NCBI GenBank assembly: GCA_910589165.1
Contig: CAJUSP010000001.1
Coordinates: forward strand, 321,728-385,727
Origin: an uncultured Adlercreutzia sp.
GTDB lineage: Bacteria > Actinomycetota > Coriobacteriia > Coriobacteriales > Eggerthellaceae
Direction: 5' to 3'
DNA length: 64,000 nt
In this document: one piece after another, positions 40,978-49,778 of the stretch
Numbering within the stretch: the first letter of the stretch is position 1
Layout: the number at the start of each line of letters is the position of its first letter
Position numbers and translations under genes: made by a program
The notes under the pieces: model-generated
What the model was told of the DNA's origin: nothing
Databases searched by the model: none
Seen by the model: the letters and a program-made list of their open reading frames with translations, nothing else

Positions 40978-41455
40978 CTTCCCATGCCTCCTTCAATTGC
41001 TCTTTCAGTAACTTGCGTGCGCGGGCGAGTCGGGTGCGCACCGTGGGTTCCTTGACGCCCAAGATGGCCGCGATTTCGGCGGTGCGGTAGTCCTCGAAGT
41101 AGAACAGGTGCACCACGATGCGGCACTTCTCGGGTAGGGCGCCCAGGGCTGCATACAGCGCCTCGTGGTCGGGCTCGGAAAACGCCGGCATGTCGGCGTC
41201 TTCCACCTCCCGTAGTTCCACGCGCTGCCGCCAGACGGTGCGCCAGAGGCTCTTGCACTCGTTCACCGTCACGCGAATGAGCCACGCCTTTAGGCGCTCT
41301 CCGGCCGCATCTTTCGGCGGCTTCTCGTACAGCTTCAAGAACACCGCCTGGGTGACGTCGTCGGCATCGGCGGCCGATCGCGTCTGGTTGAGCGCGATGC
41401 GGTACACCATGTCGCCGAAGGCGTCGACTGCGGCTCTGTACTCGCGGTTGTCCAC
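40910..41455 (-). CDS. ECF-type RNA polymerase sigma factor
   Basis: The 181-residue protein has sigma region 2 (DMVYRIALNQTRSAADADDVTQAVFLKLYEK) and region 4 (ALPEKCRIVVHLFYFEDYRTAEIAAILGVKEPTVRTRLARARKLLKE). I prefer GTG 41455 (MDNREYRAAVDAFG, GAAGGA upstream) to the ATG 42 nt before it, because family members begin at this point. The acidic, Pro-rich tail beyond region 4 overlaps the anti-sigma gene. The signal that releases it is unknown. Confidence 0.92.
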   Translation of the reverse strand: MDNREYRAAVDAFGDMVYRIALNQTRSAADADDVTQAVFLKLYEKPPKDAAGERLKAWLIRVTVNECKSLWRTVWRQRVELREVEDADMPAFSEPDHEALYAALGALPEKCRIVVHLFYFEDYRTAEIAAILGVKEPTVRTRLARARKLLKEQLKEAWEDDEPDPEPGTVPSYDERRPCSC

Positions 41456-41659
41456 GTGCTTCCTTCTCGTCCGATAGGGGAAGAGCGTCTCAGGCACGCC
41501 CGCCGTTGCGCACCAGCAAGCCCGCCTGAGGCGTCTTCCGTAAAAGGCCTTTCAAGAGTAATACGTTCAGTACACCCCGAATGTGCGATTCGGGGAAGAA
41601 TTTTTTCTGGCGTATAATGGGCCTGCGGAATCTTGCGGGGTGCGGAAGGTGGTGATGGT

Positions 41660-42862
41660 GTGGCTTTGGCGCGGTATACGCTTATGAACAAGAATACGGC
41701 GGTGCTCTCGTTCGAGTACGACCTGGACGAGCACAAGGCCGTGCGCATCATGGGCACCCGGAACCTGGCCGCCGCCCCCTTCGGCATGGTCGACCGCCAC
41801 GGGCAGGTTTCCAAGAAGGAGCTCAACTACTGGTGGCGCCATCGGGCCATTCCTGCCTCGCGCGCGCAGATCAAGCGGCTGTTGGAGAACCTGCGGCTCG
41901 AGAGCACGCTCGAGCTGGCCGAGAAGAGCTTCGGGCTGTCGCTTTCCGACCGCTATTGGCTGAACGACGAGGACGATCCGAAGGCGTGGGAGGCCATTAA
42001 TTTCTTCGACAACGACTTTACCGACGACCTGGGATTTCTCACGCTCGGTCAGGACTCGGCGGGCTCGTCGCCCGATGCGCCGGACTATGCCAGCGTGTCT
42101 TTGTCGTCGCCCAACAGCACGCTGGGCGGCGACTTGCTGAAGAAGTGGAAGATCGTCGACGGGCAGCGCGTGTTGCTGAAGTCCGGCGTGGGCTTCGCAA
42201 ACCAGGAGCCCTACAACGAGGTGGCCGCCACCGAGCTGCATCGGCGCCTCATGGCCCCCGGCGAGTTCGTGCCCTACTGGCTGCACGAGGATGGCCGCCG
42301 TGTGTACTCTGCCTGCGCGAACTTACTTGGCCCCGACGAGGAGCTGGTAGCCGCATGGGATGTGGTGCGCAACGCGAAGAAGCCCAACAACCTTTCCGAC
42401 CTGCAGTTCTACGTGAAGTGCTGCACCGAATTGGGGCTCGATGGCGAAGCGGTCATGACCGAGCTGGCGAAGATGTTCGCCGGCGACTTCGTGCTGGCCA
42501 ACCGCGACCGGCACTACCGCAACTTTGGCGTCGTGCGCAATGTGGAGACCCTCCAGGTGACGCGCCTGGCGCCCGTGTTCGACTCCGGCTCGTGCCTGTG
42601 GTCCAGCGCGGAGCTTCTGGAAGTGCCCGCCGACTTCGACTACCGGGCCAAGCCCTTTAAGCCTAACGGCATGCGCCCGGAAGACCAGGTGCGCCTCTTC
42701 GAGGGTTATTTCGGCTGGTTCGACGCCTCGGCGCTGGCCGACTACCCCGATACTGTGCGGGCCCTTCTCGGCCGCAACCCGAACATCCCCGAGCGCCGCG
42801 TGGAAACCATCGCCCGCGAGGTGGAGAAGAAGATCGAGCTGCTCGACCGCCTCGCGCGCTAG
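41660..42862 (+). CDS. HipA-like kinase-fold protein without a HipB partner
   Basis: The 400-residue protein has the HipA signatures GDFVLANRDRHYRNFGVVRN (catalytic HRDxxxxN-like segment) and LAPVFDSGSCLW (the DxG metal loop), with an N-terminal FEYDLDEHKAVRIMG segment. HipA proteins are Ser/Thr kinases that act as toxins when paired with HipB; no small helix-turn-helix partner gene adjoins it. The start may be GTG 41660 (GGAAGG upstream) or ATG 41684. TATAAT at 41613-41618 is a likely -10. It may phosphorylate a target or have a different function. Confidence 0.8.
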   Translation: MALARYTLMNKNTAVLSFEYDLDEHKAVRIMGTRNLAAAPFGMVDRHGQVSKKELNYWWRHRAIPASRAQIKRLLENLRLESTLELAEKSFGLSLSDRYWLNDEDDPKAWEAINFFDNDFTDDLGFLTLGQDSAGSSPDAPDYASVSLSSPNSTLGGDLLKKWKIVDGQRVLLKSGVGFANQEPYNEVAATELHRRLMAPGEFVPYWLHEDGRRVYSACANLLGPDEELVAAWDVVRNAKKPNNLSDLQFYVKCCTELGLDGEAVMTELAKMFAGDFVLANRDRHYRNFGVVRNVETLQVTRLAPVFDSGSCLWSSAELLEVPADFDYRAKPFKPNGMRPEDQVRLFEGYFGWFDASALADYPDTVRALLGRNPNIPERRVETIAREVEKKIELLDRLAR

Positions 42863-42994
42863 GCAATCGTGCTCTTTCCTGAAAGGGCGGCTTCGGCGCG
42901 TCGGGCGGCCTTTCCGTTGCGCTACAATGGCACAACCTTAAGAGATATGCGGCTGGCGCCACGGGCGGCGGCCGATGGACGAAAGAAGGTCCCC

Positions 42995-44557
42995 GTGATC
43001 AAGCTGTACGATACCCGTCGCCGCCAGAAGGTCGATTTCGAGCCGGTGGAGCCGGGGAAGGTGTCCATGTACGTGTGCGGCCCCACGGTGTACAACCGCA
43101 TTCACATCGGCAACGCGCGCACGTTCATCTCCTTCGACATGATCCGCCGCTACCTCGCCTGGCGCGGCTTCGACGTCACCTTCGTGCAGAACGTCACCGA
43201 CGTGGACGACAAGATCATCAAGCGCGCCGGCGAAGAGGGCCGCAGCGCCGCGGAGGTGGCCGAGGAGTACACGCGCTTGTTCATCGAAGACATGCGCGCG
43301 GCTGGCGTGCAGGACCCCGACATCCGCCCGAAGGCCACCGAGGAGATCGACACCATGATCGCCCTCATTCAGCGCCTCATCGAGCGCGGTCATGCCTACG
43401 AGGCCGATGGCGACGTGTACTTCGCTGTTCGCACCGACCCCGGCTACGGCGGGCTTTCCGGGCGCGACATCGACGAGATGGAAGGCGGCCATCGCGAGCT
43501 GCGGGCCGACGGCCAGGGCCTGGAGGATCGCAAGCGCGACCCGCTCGACTTCGCCCTGTGGAAGGCCGCGAAGCCCGGCGAGCCGGCGTGGGAGTCGCCC
43601 TGGGGTGCGGGCCGTCCCGGCTGGCACATCGAGTGCTCGGCCATGTCCGAGAAGTACCTGGGGCTGCCCTTCGACATTCACGGCGGCGGCGCCGATCTGG
43701 TGTTTCCGCACCACGAGAACGAGCGCGCCCAGTCGGAATGCGCCTGCGACAGCACCTTTGCCAACTACTGGATGCACTCCGGCATGCTGCAAATTGCCAA
43801 CGCCGAGACCGGCGAGACCGAGAAGATGTCGAAGTCGCTGAACAACTTCCTGCTGCTGCACGAAGTGCTCGAGCAGGTGCGCCCGGCGGCCCTGCGCATG
43901 CTCATGCTGCAGAGCCACTACCGCAGCCCGCTCGTGTTCGGCGAGCAGCGCGTGGCCGAGGCCGATGCGGCCCTCACGCGCATCGAGAATGCGGTGAAGG
44001 CGCTCGACTGGCTGCTGGAGACGGGCCAGCCGGAAGGCGACGACGCCGTGGGCGGCATCGCCGAGGCGAAGGCCGAACTGGTGGCCGTGCTGGACGCCGC
44101 GGCGCTCACTGATCGGGTGGCGGTGCTGCGGGCGAACTTCGCCGAGGCCATGGACGACGACTTCAACGCGCCGGCGGCCGTGGGCGAGATCTTCTCGTTC
44201 GTGACCGATGCCAACGCCATGGTAGCCGACACCACGCAGCTGAACGGCGATACCTACCCGGCGGTGCGCGCGGCCCGCGACGTGATCGTGGAGCTCATGG
44301 ACGTGCTCGGCATCGACGTGTCCGCCGCCGGCGTGGGCGAGGCCTACCCGGTGGAAGTGATTGGGCTGGCGGCCGAGCTGGCCGGCTATGCGGGCGACGA
44401 CCCCGAGGGCGCGGTGGCCGCCCTGCTGGAGGCCCGTGCCACGGCCCGCGCCGAGAAGAACTGGGCCGTAGCCGACGGCGTCCGCGACGGTTTGGCCGGC
44501 CTAGGCTTCACCATCGAGGACACCCCCCAAGGCGCCCGCGTCACCTACGAGGGGTAG
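42995..44557 (+). CDS. cysS: Cysteine--tRNA ligase
   Basis: The 520-residue protein is a complete cysteinyl-tRNA synthetase. It has the zinc/active-site CGPTVYNRIHIGNAR with the HIGH-type motif, VTDVDDKIIKRA, the zinc residues in WHIECSAM and HHENERAQSE, and the KMSKS signature. It charges tRNA-Cys in the cytoplasm. GTG 42995 follows AAGAAGG at the right distance and matches the usual family start (IKLYDT), so the longer frame is rejected. TACAAT near 42924 is a possible -10. No T-box was recognised upstream. Confidence 0.96.
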   Translation: MIKLYDTRRRQKVDFEPVEPGKVSMYVCGPTVYNRIHIGNARTFISFDMIRRYLAWRGFDVTFVQNVTDVDDKIIKRAGEEGRSAAEVAEEYTRLFIEDMRAAGVQDPDIRPKATEEIDTMIALIQRLIERGHAYEADGDVYFAVRTDPGYGGLSGRDIDEMEGGHRELRADGQGLEDRKRDPLDFALWKAAKPGEPAWESPWGAGRPGWHIECSAMSEKYLGLPFDIHGGGADLVFPHHENERAQSECACDSTFANYWMHSGMLQIANAETGETEKMSKSLNNFLLLHEVLEQVRPAALRMLMLQSHYRSPLVFGEQRVAEADAALTRIENAVKALDWLLETGQPEGDDAVGGIAEAKAELVAVLDAAALTDRVAVLRANFAEAMDDDFNAPAAVGEIFSFVTDANAMVADTTQLNGDTYPAVRAARDVIVELMDVLGIDVSAAGVGEAYPVEVIGLAAELAGYAGDDPEGAVAALLEARATARAEKNWAVADGVRDGLAGLGFTIEDTPQGARVTYEG

Positions 44558-44567
44558 TTTTCAAGCG

Positions 44568-45977
44568 GTGCCAAGCCGAATCAACATGGAGCTTCTTGCC
44601 CCGGCGGGCGGGATGGAGCAGCTGCGGGCGGCGGTGCGGTTCGGGGCCGATGCGGTGTATCTGGCGGCCGACAAGTTCGGCATGCGCGCCCGGGCGGCCA
44701 ACTTCGCCTTGGAAGACATCCCTGCGGCGGTGGCCTTCGCCCATGCCCAAGGCGTGAAAGTGCATGTCACCTGCAACATCCTCATGCATCCTGACGACAT
44801 TGCGGCGCTGCCGGATTACTTCCGCGCGCTGGATGCGGCGGGCGTCGACGCCTTCATCATCGGCGATTTGGGGGCCTTCGCCATCGCCGGCGAGGTGGCG
44901 CCGCGGGTGGAGCGCCATGTGAGCACCCAGGCCTCGGTGGCCAATGGCGCGGCGGCCCGTGTGTGGCATTCGCTCGGTGCCAAGCGCGTGGTGTGCGCCC
45001 GGGAAATGAGCCTGGAGGACATTCGGCGTCTGCGAGAGGACACGCCGCCCGATTTGGAAATCGAGGCCTTCGCCCACGGCGCCATGTGCATGGCGGTGTC
45101 GGGTCGCTGCCTCATCAGTAGCTATCTCGCCGGTCGTTCGGGCAACAAGGGGCACTGCACCCAGCCTTGCCGCTGGAGCTACCAGCTCGAAGAGGAAAAG
45201 CGCCCCGGCGAATTCTTCCCCATCGAGGAAGATGACCGTGGCACTTTCATCATGAACGCGAAGGACATGAACATGCTGGCCCATCTGCGCGAGTTGGCCG
45301 ATGCCGGTGTGGATTCCATCAAAATCGAGGGGCGCAACAAGAAGGCCTTCTACGTGGCCAGCGTCGTGGGCGCCTACCGCCGCGTGCTCGATGGCGAGCC
45401 GGCCGAGACCGTGGCCGACGAGCTGCTGGCTGTGTCGCACCGCCCCTACGGCACCGGCTTCTATTTCGAAGAGGCCGAGCAGGCCCCGGCCTACGACGGC
45501 TACGAGCAGGAAACCATGCACGTGGCCGACGTCGTCGGCTGTGAGGCGATACAGTGTCCCGTGAGACAGCGCCCCGGAGGGGTGTCTCATGTTGGTGATG
45601 ACTTCCGCGGCGAAGCCGAGATAGACGACGGCAACATGAGACACCCCTCCGGGGCGCTGTCTCACGACCTCTACGTCTTGTGCCGCAACCGGTTCGCGGA
45701 AGGCGACGAGCTGGAAATCCTCGTGCCCCACGAACCCGCACGAACCCTTGCGGTTCGCGACCTGCACTGGCTGTCCACCTTCGGCCCCGATGTCCACGAC
45801 GAAGACGCGCCCGCCACGCCCGAGGAGGCCCTGGCCCGCGTCGAGGCCGACGACTGGGTGCCCGCCGCGGCCGCCAACCGTTCCTGCAACCTGTACCGCA
45901 TCGCCGCCGACGGCCCAGTTCCCGCCGGCTCGTTTTTGCGTGTGCGCACCTTCCGCCGCTCGGCCCGTCACGGATAG
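44568..45977 (+). CDS. U32 peptidase-family protein interrupted in frame by a palindromic repeat
   Basis: The 469-residue protein has the U32 core: ELLAPAGGMEQLRAAVRFGADAVYL, HVSTQASVAN, AFAHGAMCMAVSGRCLISSYLAGRSGNKGHCTQPCRW (the cysteine set proposed to bind an Fe-S cluster) and IKIEGRNKK. U32 family members such as RlhA and TrhP take part in RNA hydroxylation, so protease activity should not be assumed. Between the core and the C-terminal beta domain, 105 bp (35 codons) of a repeat found elsewhere in the window are inserted without a frameshift. The start is GTG 44568. Confidence 0.88.
   Translation: MPSRINMELLAPAGGMEQLRAAVRFGADAVYLAADKFGMRARAANFALEDIPAAVAFAHAQGVKVHVTCNILMHPDDIAALPDYFRALDAAGVDAFIIGDLGAFAIAGEVAPRVERHVSTQASVANGAAARVWHSLGAKRVVCAREMSLEDIRRLREDTPPDLEIEAFAHGAMCMAVSGRCLISSYLAGRSGNKGHCTQPCRWSYQLEEEKRPGEFFPIEEDDRGTFIMNAKDMNMLAHLRELADAGVDSIKIEGRNKKAFYVASVVGAYRRVLDGEPAETVADELLAVSHRPYGTGFYFEEAEQAPAYDGYEQETMHVADVVGCEAIQCPVRQRPGGVSHVGDDFRGEAEIDDGNMRHPSGALSHDLYVLCRNRFAEGDELEILVPHEPARTLAVRDLHWLSTFGPDVHDEDAPATPEEALARVEADDWVPAAAANRSCNLYRIAADGPVPAGSFLRVRTFRRSARHG
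45561..45665. repeat. 105-bp palindromic element, copy inside a gene
   Basis: Outer arms GTGAGACAGCGCCCCGGAGG and its complement at the right end continue through GGGTGTCTCATGTTG; the centre is unrelated to other copies. It matches elements at 49654-49758 and 56632-56729. Confidence 0.92.
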
Positions 45978-45986
45978 GAGAACGCT

Positions 45987-47177
45987 ATGATCACCGTCGG
46001 CGACGTCATGAACATGCGGGCTTTCGACAACATGTGGCTTGCCGCCCCCTGCGAGGGCGCGCGCGAGCGCGAGGTGCACGGCGTGGGCACCCTCGACCAC
46101 GAGCCCTTCACGGGTCGTTACGACCTCTTCTCGGAAGGGGAGATGATCTTCACCACGCTCGGCTTCGCCGAGATGCACCCCGACTTGGCCGAAGAGGCGC
46201 TCCTCCAGCTCATCGAGCGCAATGTGGCCGCCGTCGCCGTGAAGGCCGTGGTGCTGCACGAGGTCACCCCGCGGGTGGCCGCCGCCAGCGCCGAGCGCGG
46301 CGTGCCGGTGCTCTTCTACGAGGGCCGCTTCATGGAGCGGGTCATCGCCGACCTCATGAACCTGCTCGACGACGATGCAGCCGAATGGGAGCGCAATCAC
46401 CTCCTCGACACGATTCTGGCCCCTTCCGACGAGCAGGCGGTGCGCGCCACCTTCTTCGCCATCGCCGGCGTCACGGGCGCCACCATTCAGTGCCTGGCCA
46501 TCCGGGCCGTCACCGACGACGACGCCAGCCTGCGCGCGCTGCAGCGGGTGGTTGAGGGGGTGCTCGCCGACTACGCCGATCGTTGGGACGATGTGGAACG
46601 CACCTTCGTCTGCCGCTACCGGGGCATCCTGCTGGGCTTCGTCTCGTTCAAGAGGCCGCCGCTGAAGGCCATCGCCATCTCGGAAGCCGATTTGGAGAAG
46701 TACCTGTCCACCATCGGCCCCCTGGTGTGCGGTATCAGTCAGGAAGTGCCCCTAAGCGAGGGCGATATCGCCGTGCGCCAAGCCATGGCCGCTCTGCGGA
46801 CGGCCCAGGACGACGGGCTGTCCATCGTGCGTTGGACGACCCTGCGCTTCGATGCCTTCCGTGCTTCGGCCCATACTGACCGCATGTACAACCGGGCCTC
46901 CGAGATGATCAGGGGGGTGCTGTTCGACTACGACGCGGAGCACGGCGCCGAGCTCGGTCGCACGGCCGAGGCCTTCGCCGCCTCCTGTGGCGAGGTGCGT
47001 GCCTGTGCCGAGGCCCTGTTCCAGCATCCGAATACCGTGCGCTACCGCCTGGGCAAGATCAAGGCGGTGCTTTCCATGGAGGAGTGCACTGATCGCGAGC
47101 TGGCCCAGCTGCTCTTTCTCGTATACCTTACGGGTGATTCGGTAGCGGCGCATTTCAAGGACATTGCCATCGGCTAG
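45987..47177 (+). CDS. PucR-family transcriptional regulator
   Basis: The 396-residue protein has an N-terminal PucR-like ligand domain (VHGVGTLDHEPFTG, GEMIFTTLGFA), a central region and the C-terminal helix-turn-helix typical of the family (ACAEALFQHPNTVRYRLGKIKAVL). PucR regulators control purine or other catabolic genes and bind small molecules. It lies 9 nt after the U32 gene, so the two are probably co-transcribed; GGAGAAC-like spacing lies before the ATG at 45987. Confidence 0.88.
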   Translation: MITVGDVMNMRAFDNMWLAAPCEGAREREVHGVGTLDHEPFTGRYDLFSEGEMIFTTLGFAEMHPDLAEEALLQLIERNVAAVAVKAVVLHEVTPRVAAASAERGVPVLFYEGRFMERVIADLMNLLDDDAAEWERNHLLDTILAPSDEQAVRATFFAIAGVTGATIQCLAIRAVTDDDASLRALQRVVEGVLADYADRWDDVERTFVCRYRGILLGFVSFKRPPLKAIAISEADLEKYLSTIGPLVCGISQEVPLSEGDIAVRQAMAALRTAQDDGLSIVRWTTLRFDAFRASAHTDRMYNRASEMIRGVLFDYDAEHGAELGRTAEAFAASCGEVRACAEALFQHPNTVRYRLGKIKAVLSMEECTDRELAQLLFLVYLTGDSVAAHFKDIAIG

Positions 47178-47313
47178 CCATACCTTTTGTCCAAAATACC
47201 AAAACAATCCCATAAGCTTTGTTGAATCGAACAGCATCGGTGCATCGCTCTGTTCCTAAACTTCTCGGTGTTGAAAGCGAATGACCCTCTGACACCACCG
47301 AAAGGAGCCAACC

Positions 47314-47595
47314 ATGAAGCTGTTCAACGAAGCTGCCCAGGACGCCCTGTCCACCCTCGATTCCGCCGACGCCGCGTACTGCGCCAAGCTTGAGCAGCGT
47401 TTCGCCGCCATGGGTATCGCACCAAAGAGTGCTTCCTCGGCCGTGTGCTCGCTGGTTGCGGCCGATGCCGTGCCCCAGCCTGGCTCCTGGGCTGCGTTGC
47501 CCTCGCTGCTCAAGGGCCTTTTCCCGAAGAAAACCGAGGCGCCGGCCTCTGCTTCCCAAGCGTTCGAGGCCGCCCCTGCTGAAGCTCTTGCCTAG
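47314..47595 (+). CDS. Small hypothetical protein
   Basis: The 93-residue Ala-rich, mostly helical protein starts MKLFNEAAQDALSTLDS behind GAAAGGAG. It has two Cys (CAKLEQR, VCSLVAAD) and a Pro/Ala-rich C-terminus, with no signal peptide or membrane segment. I do not recognise a family. The ribosome site, a terminator after it and sensible codon use support it as a gene. Confidence 0.65.
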   Translation: MKLFNEAAQDALSTLDSADAAYCAKLEQRFAAMGIAPKSASSAVCSLVAADAVPQPGSWAALPSLLKGLFPKKTEAPASASQAFEAAPAEALA

Positions 47596-47649
47596 CCTGC
47601 CGGCTGCTCAACTTCCCACCTTGCAAGATTTCGGCCTTGGTTTTCAAGA

Positions 47650-47679
47650 AAAAGAACCCCGATTGCTCGGGGTTCTTTT
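47650..47679. terminator. Bidirectional terminator
   Basis: AAAAGAACCCCGA pairs with TCGGGGTTCTTTT across a 4-nt loop, with A and T tracts on the two sides. It follows the small gene at 47314. Confidence 0.85.
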
Positions 47680-47713
47680 CGTAATCTGCGCACGCCCGCC
47701 TTCGTGGTCGAAC

Positions 47714-47738
47714 GGCAAGGGCATGGCCCTTGCCCTAC
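47714..47738. repeat. REP-like palindrome, copy 2 (inverted)
   Basis: GGCAAGGGCATGGCCCTTGCCCTAC, the reverse complement of the copy at 24708. It pairs with the copy at 47769 to make an inverted couple. Confidence 0.7.
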
Positions 47739-47768
47739 GGTGGGGGAGCGGGATCGGAATTCGCCTTC

Positions 47769-47793
47769 GTAGGGAAGGGGCCATGCCCCTTCC
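47769..47793. repeat. REP-like palindrome, copy 3
   Basis: GTAGGGAAGGGGCCATGCCCCTTCC, with compensated changes in both arms relative to the other copies, so the stem is kept. Confidence 0.65.
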
Positions 47794-47805
47794 GTTTGGG
47801 GAGGG

Positions 47806-48234
47806 TTAGTCCTCGACCTCGACGAGTTCGATGTCGAAGTTCAGGTCCTTGCCCGCCAGCTCGTGGTTCATGTCGAAGGTGGCGATGCCGTCCTCGATGG
47901 ACTTCACGAACACGGGGAAGGGCTGGCCGCCCGGCCCCATCATGTAGACGGTCTGGCCCACGGGCAGCTGATCGCCGTTGGGAATCTGGGCCACGGGCAC
48001 CTGCTGCACGGCCTCCTCGTTGTACTCGCCGTAGGCCTCGGCGGCCGGAATGTGGACGGTCTTCTTCTCGCCCACGGCCATGTCCTCTACGGCGGCATCG
48101 AAGCCGGGGATCATCTGGCCGGCCATGCAGACGAACTCGATGGGCTCGCCGCGATCCACCGACGAGTCGAACTTGGTGCCGTCGTCCAGCGTGCCGGTGT
48201 AGTGGACCTTGACCTTCTTGCCTTTGTTGCTCAT
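47806..48234 (-). CDS. FKBP-type peptidyl-prolyl isomerase, SlyD-like
   Basis: The 142-residue protein has the FKBP core of the SlyD type: VKVHYTGTLDDGTKFDSS, GQMIPGFDAAVEDMAVGEKKTVHIPAAEAYGEY, the inserted flap with PVAQIPNGDQLPVGQ, and FDMNHELAGKDLNFDIELVEV. It catalyses proline isomerisation in folding and acts as a chaperone. It lacks the His-rich metal tail of E. coli SlyD. The ATG at 48234 follows AAAGGAG; the six residues upstream are rejected. Cytoplasmic, single gene. Confidence 0.93.
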   Translation of the reverse strand: MSNKGKKVKVHYTGTLDDGTKFDSSVDRGEPIEFVCMAGQMIPGFDAAVEDMAVGEKKTVHIPAAEAYGEYNEEAVQQVPVAQIPNGDQLPVGQTVYMMGPGGQPFPVFVKSIEDGIATFDMNHELAGKDLNFDIELVEVED

Positions 48235-48449
48235 GAGGTGAGCTCCTTTCAATTAAGGTACGTCGGTTCAGTCTAGCGGACGGGCGGCGGCGCGGCGCGG
48301 GCGCGGGCGAACCTGCTCCAAGTTGTCATAAAACGTGGTGCGCGCCCGATGCGGCGCCGGGCGTCCGTGCACAAGATCCGCTTGGGGGCGCGGCCAAAAG
48401 GATGGAAGCATTTTAGGTAAGTTGACTCAACGGCGGGCCCGTTTGGCGG

Positions 48450-48571
48450 TATGATGGAACCCGCAGTGAACGAGCCATCGTTTTATGCACATGATCAATC
48501 TAAGCCCTGCGGGGCATGAAACGGATCCGGCGCCCCGTCGCGGGCGGCGCCGGAGGAAAGGCGAGGCAGCT
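48450..48571 (+). promoter_or_regulatory. argC leader with Arg-rich in-frame segment and SD hairpin
   Basis: A -10-like TATGAT lies at 48450-48455. From ATG 48485 a frame continuous with argC reads MHMINLSPAGHETD and then PAPRRGRRRRKGEAA. CCGGCGCC (48527-48534) pairs with GGCGCCGG (48546-48553), overlapping the GGAGG ribosome site. The rest of the 337-bp gap from 48235 shows no gene. Confidence 0.4.
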
Positions 48572-49630
48572 ATGACCTATCGTGCGGGAGTCGTGGGGGC
48601 GGCCGGATTCGCCGGCATCGAGCTGGTGCGCCTGCTGCTGCGCCACCCGGAGTTCGACTTGGCGCTCGCCACCTCCGACGCCTTGGCCGGAACCCTCATC
48701 GCCCAGGCCTATCCGGCGTTTTCCGGCGTGACCGACCTGGCGTTTTCCACCCACGAGGACGCCGACTTCTCTGCCTGCGACGTGGTGTTTCTGGCCGTGC
48801 CCCACAAGGCGGCCATGGGCGTGGCTCCGGCGCTTATCGCCTCCGGCGTCACCGTTGTGGACCTGTCTGCCGACTTCCGCCTGAAGGATCCGGCGGTGTA
48901 CGAGCAGTGGTACGCCCCGCACACGGCCACCGACCTTCTGGCTACCGCCGCTTTCGGTCTGCCCGAGCTTACCGGCGAGGAACTGGCCGCCGCGGCCGCC
49001 CGCCGCGCCGCCGGCGAGGCGGTGCTCGTGGGATGCGCCGGCTGCTACCCGACGGCCACCTCGCTGGCCGCAGCCCCGGCCATCCGCGCGGGGCTCGTGG
49101 ATGCTGTCGCGCCCGTGGTGGCCGACGCCATCTCCGGGGTGACCGGCGCCGGCAAGAAGGCCACCGAGCGCACGCACTTCTGCTTCGCCAACGAGAATGC
49201 CGAGGCCTACGGCGTGGGCACCCACCGTCACACGCCGGAAATTGAGCAGATTCTGGGCCTTAAGGATCGCCTCGTGTTCACGCCCCATCTGGCGCCGCTG
49301 AACCGCGGCCTGCTTTCCACGGTAACGCTGCCGATGGCCCCCGGCGCGAAGACGACCACCGAGGAGCTGGTGGCTCTCTACCGCGACTTCTACGCGGAAA
49401 GCCCGCTCGTCACCGTGATGGATGCCGGGGTGCAGCCGCGCACGGCCTCGGTGGCCGGCACGGTGCGCGCCCAGGTGGGCGTGGTGGCTCATCCGGCCGG
49501 CGTCATCGTGGCCACGGGCGCCATCGACAACCTGGGCAAGGGCGCGGCCGGCCAGGCCGTCCAGTGCGCCAACATCGTCTTCGGCCTGCCGGAGACCTGC
49601 GGCCTGGAAGAGATAGCGAACCCGGTTTAA
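48572..49630 (+). CDS. argC: N-acetyl-gamma-glutamyl-phosphate reductase
   Basis: The 352-residue enzyme reduces N-acetylglutamyl phosphate to the semialdehyde with NADPH, the third step of arginine synthesis. It shows the Rossmann start AGVVGAAGFAGIELVRLLLRHP, the catalytic Cys in VLVGCAGCYPTATSLA and the later VTGAGKKATERTHF and HRHTPEIEQ. I chose ATG 48572 because family members begin at this Rossmann strand; the longer frame adds an Arg-rich stretch that may be a leader. A palindromic element separates it from argJ. Confidence 0.95.
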   Translation: MTYRAGVVGAAGFAGIELVRLLLRHPEFDLALATSDALAGTLIAQAYPAFSGVTDLAFSTHEDADFSACDVVFLAVPHKAAMGVAPALIASGVTVVDLSADFRLKDPAVYEQWYAPHTATDLLATAAFGLPELTGEELAAAAARRAAGEAVLVGCAGCYPTATSLAAAPAIRAGLVDAVAPVVADAISGVTGAGKKATERTHFCFANENAEAYGVGTHRHTPEIEQILGLKDRLVFTPHLAPLNRGLLSTVTLPMAPGAKTTTEELVALYRDFYAESPLVTVMDAGVQPRTASVAGTVRAQVGVVAHPAGVIVATGAIDNLGKGAAGQAVQCANIVFGLPETCGLEEIANPV

Positions 49631-49653
49631 GCGAGAAGGCGAGGGGGATGAAG

Positions 49654-49758
49654 GTGAGACACGGCCCCGGAGGGGTGTCTCATCCCCGCAGCATCTCCCA
49701 GCGCGAAGCGCCGCATGGCCTCCGGGGAATGAGACACCCCTCCGGGGCCGTGTCTCAC
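49654..49758. repeat. 105-bp palindromic element, intergenic copy
   Basis: Arms GTGAGACACGGCCCCGGAGG... and its complement flank an unrelated centre. It lies between argC and argJ, immediately before the argJ ribosome site. Confidence 0.92.
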
Positions 49759-49778
49759 GAAAGAAAGGACTGTTACTT

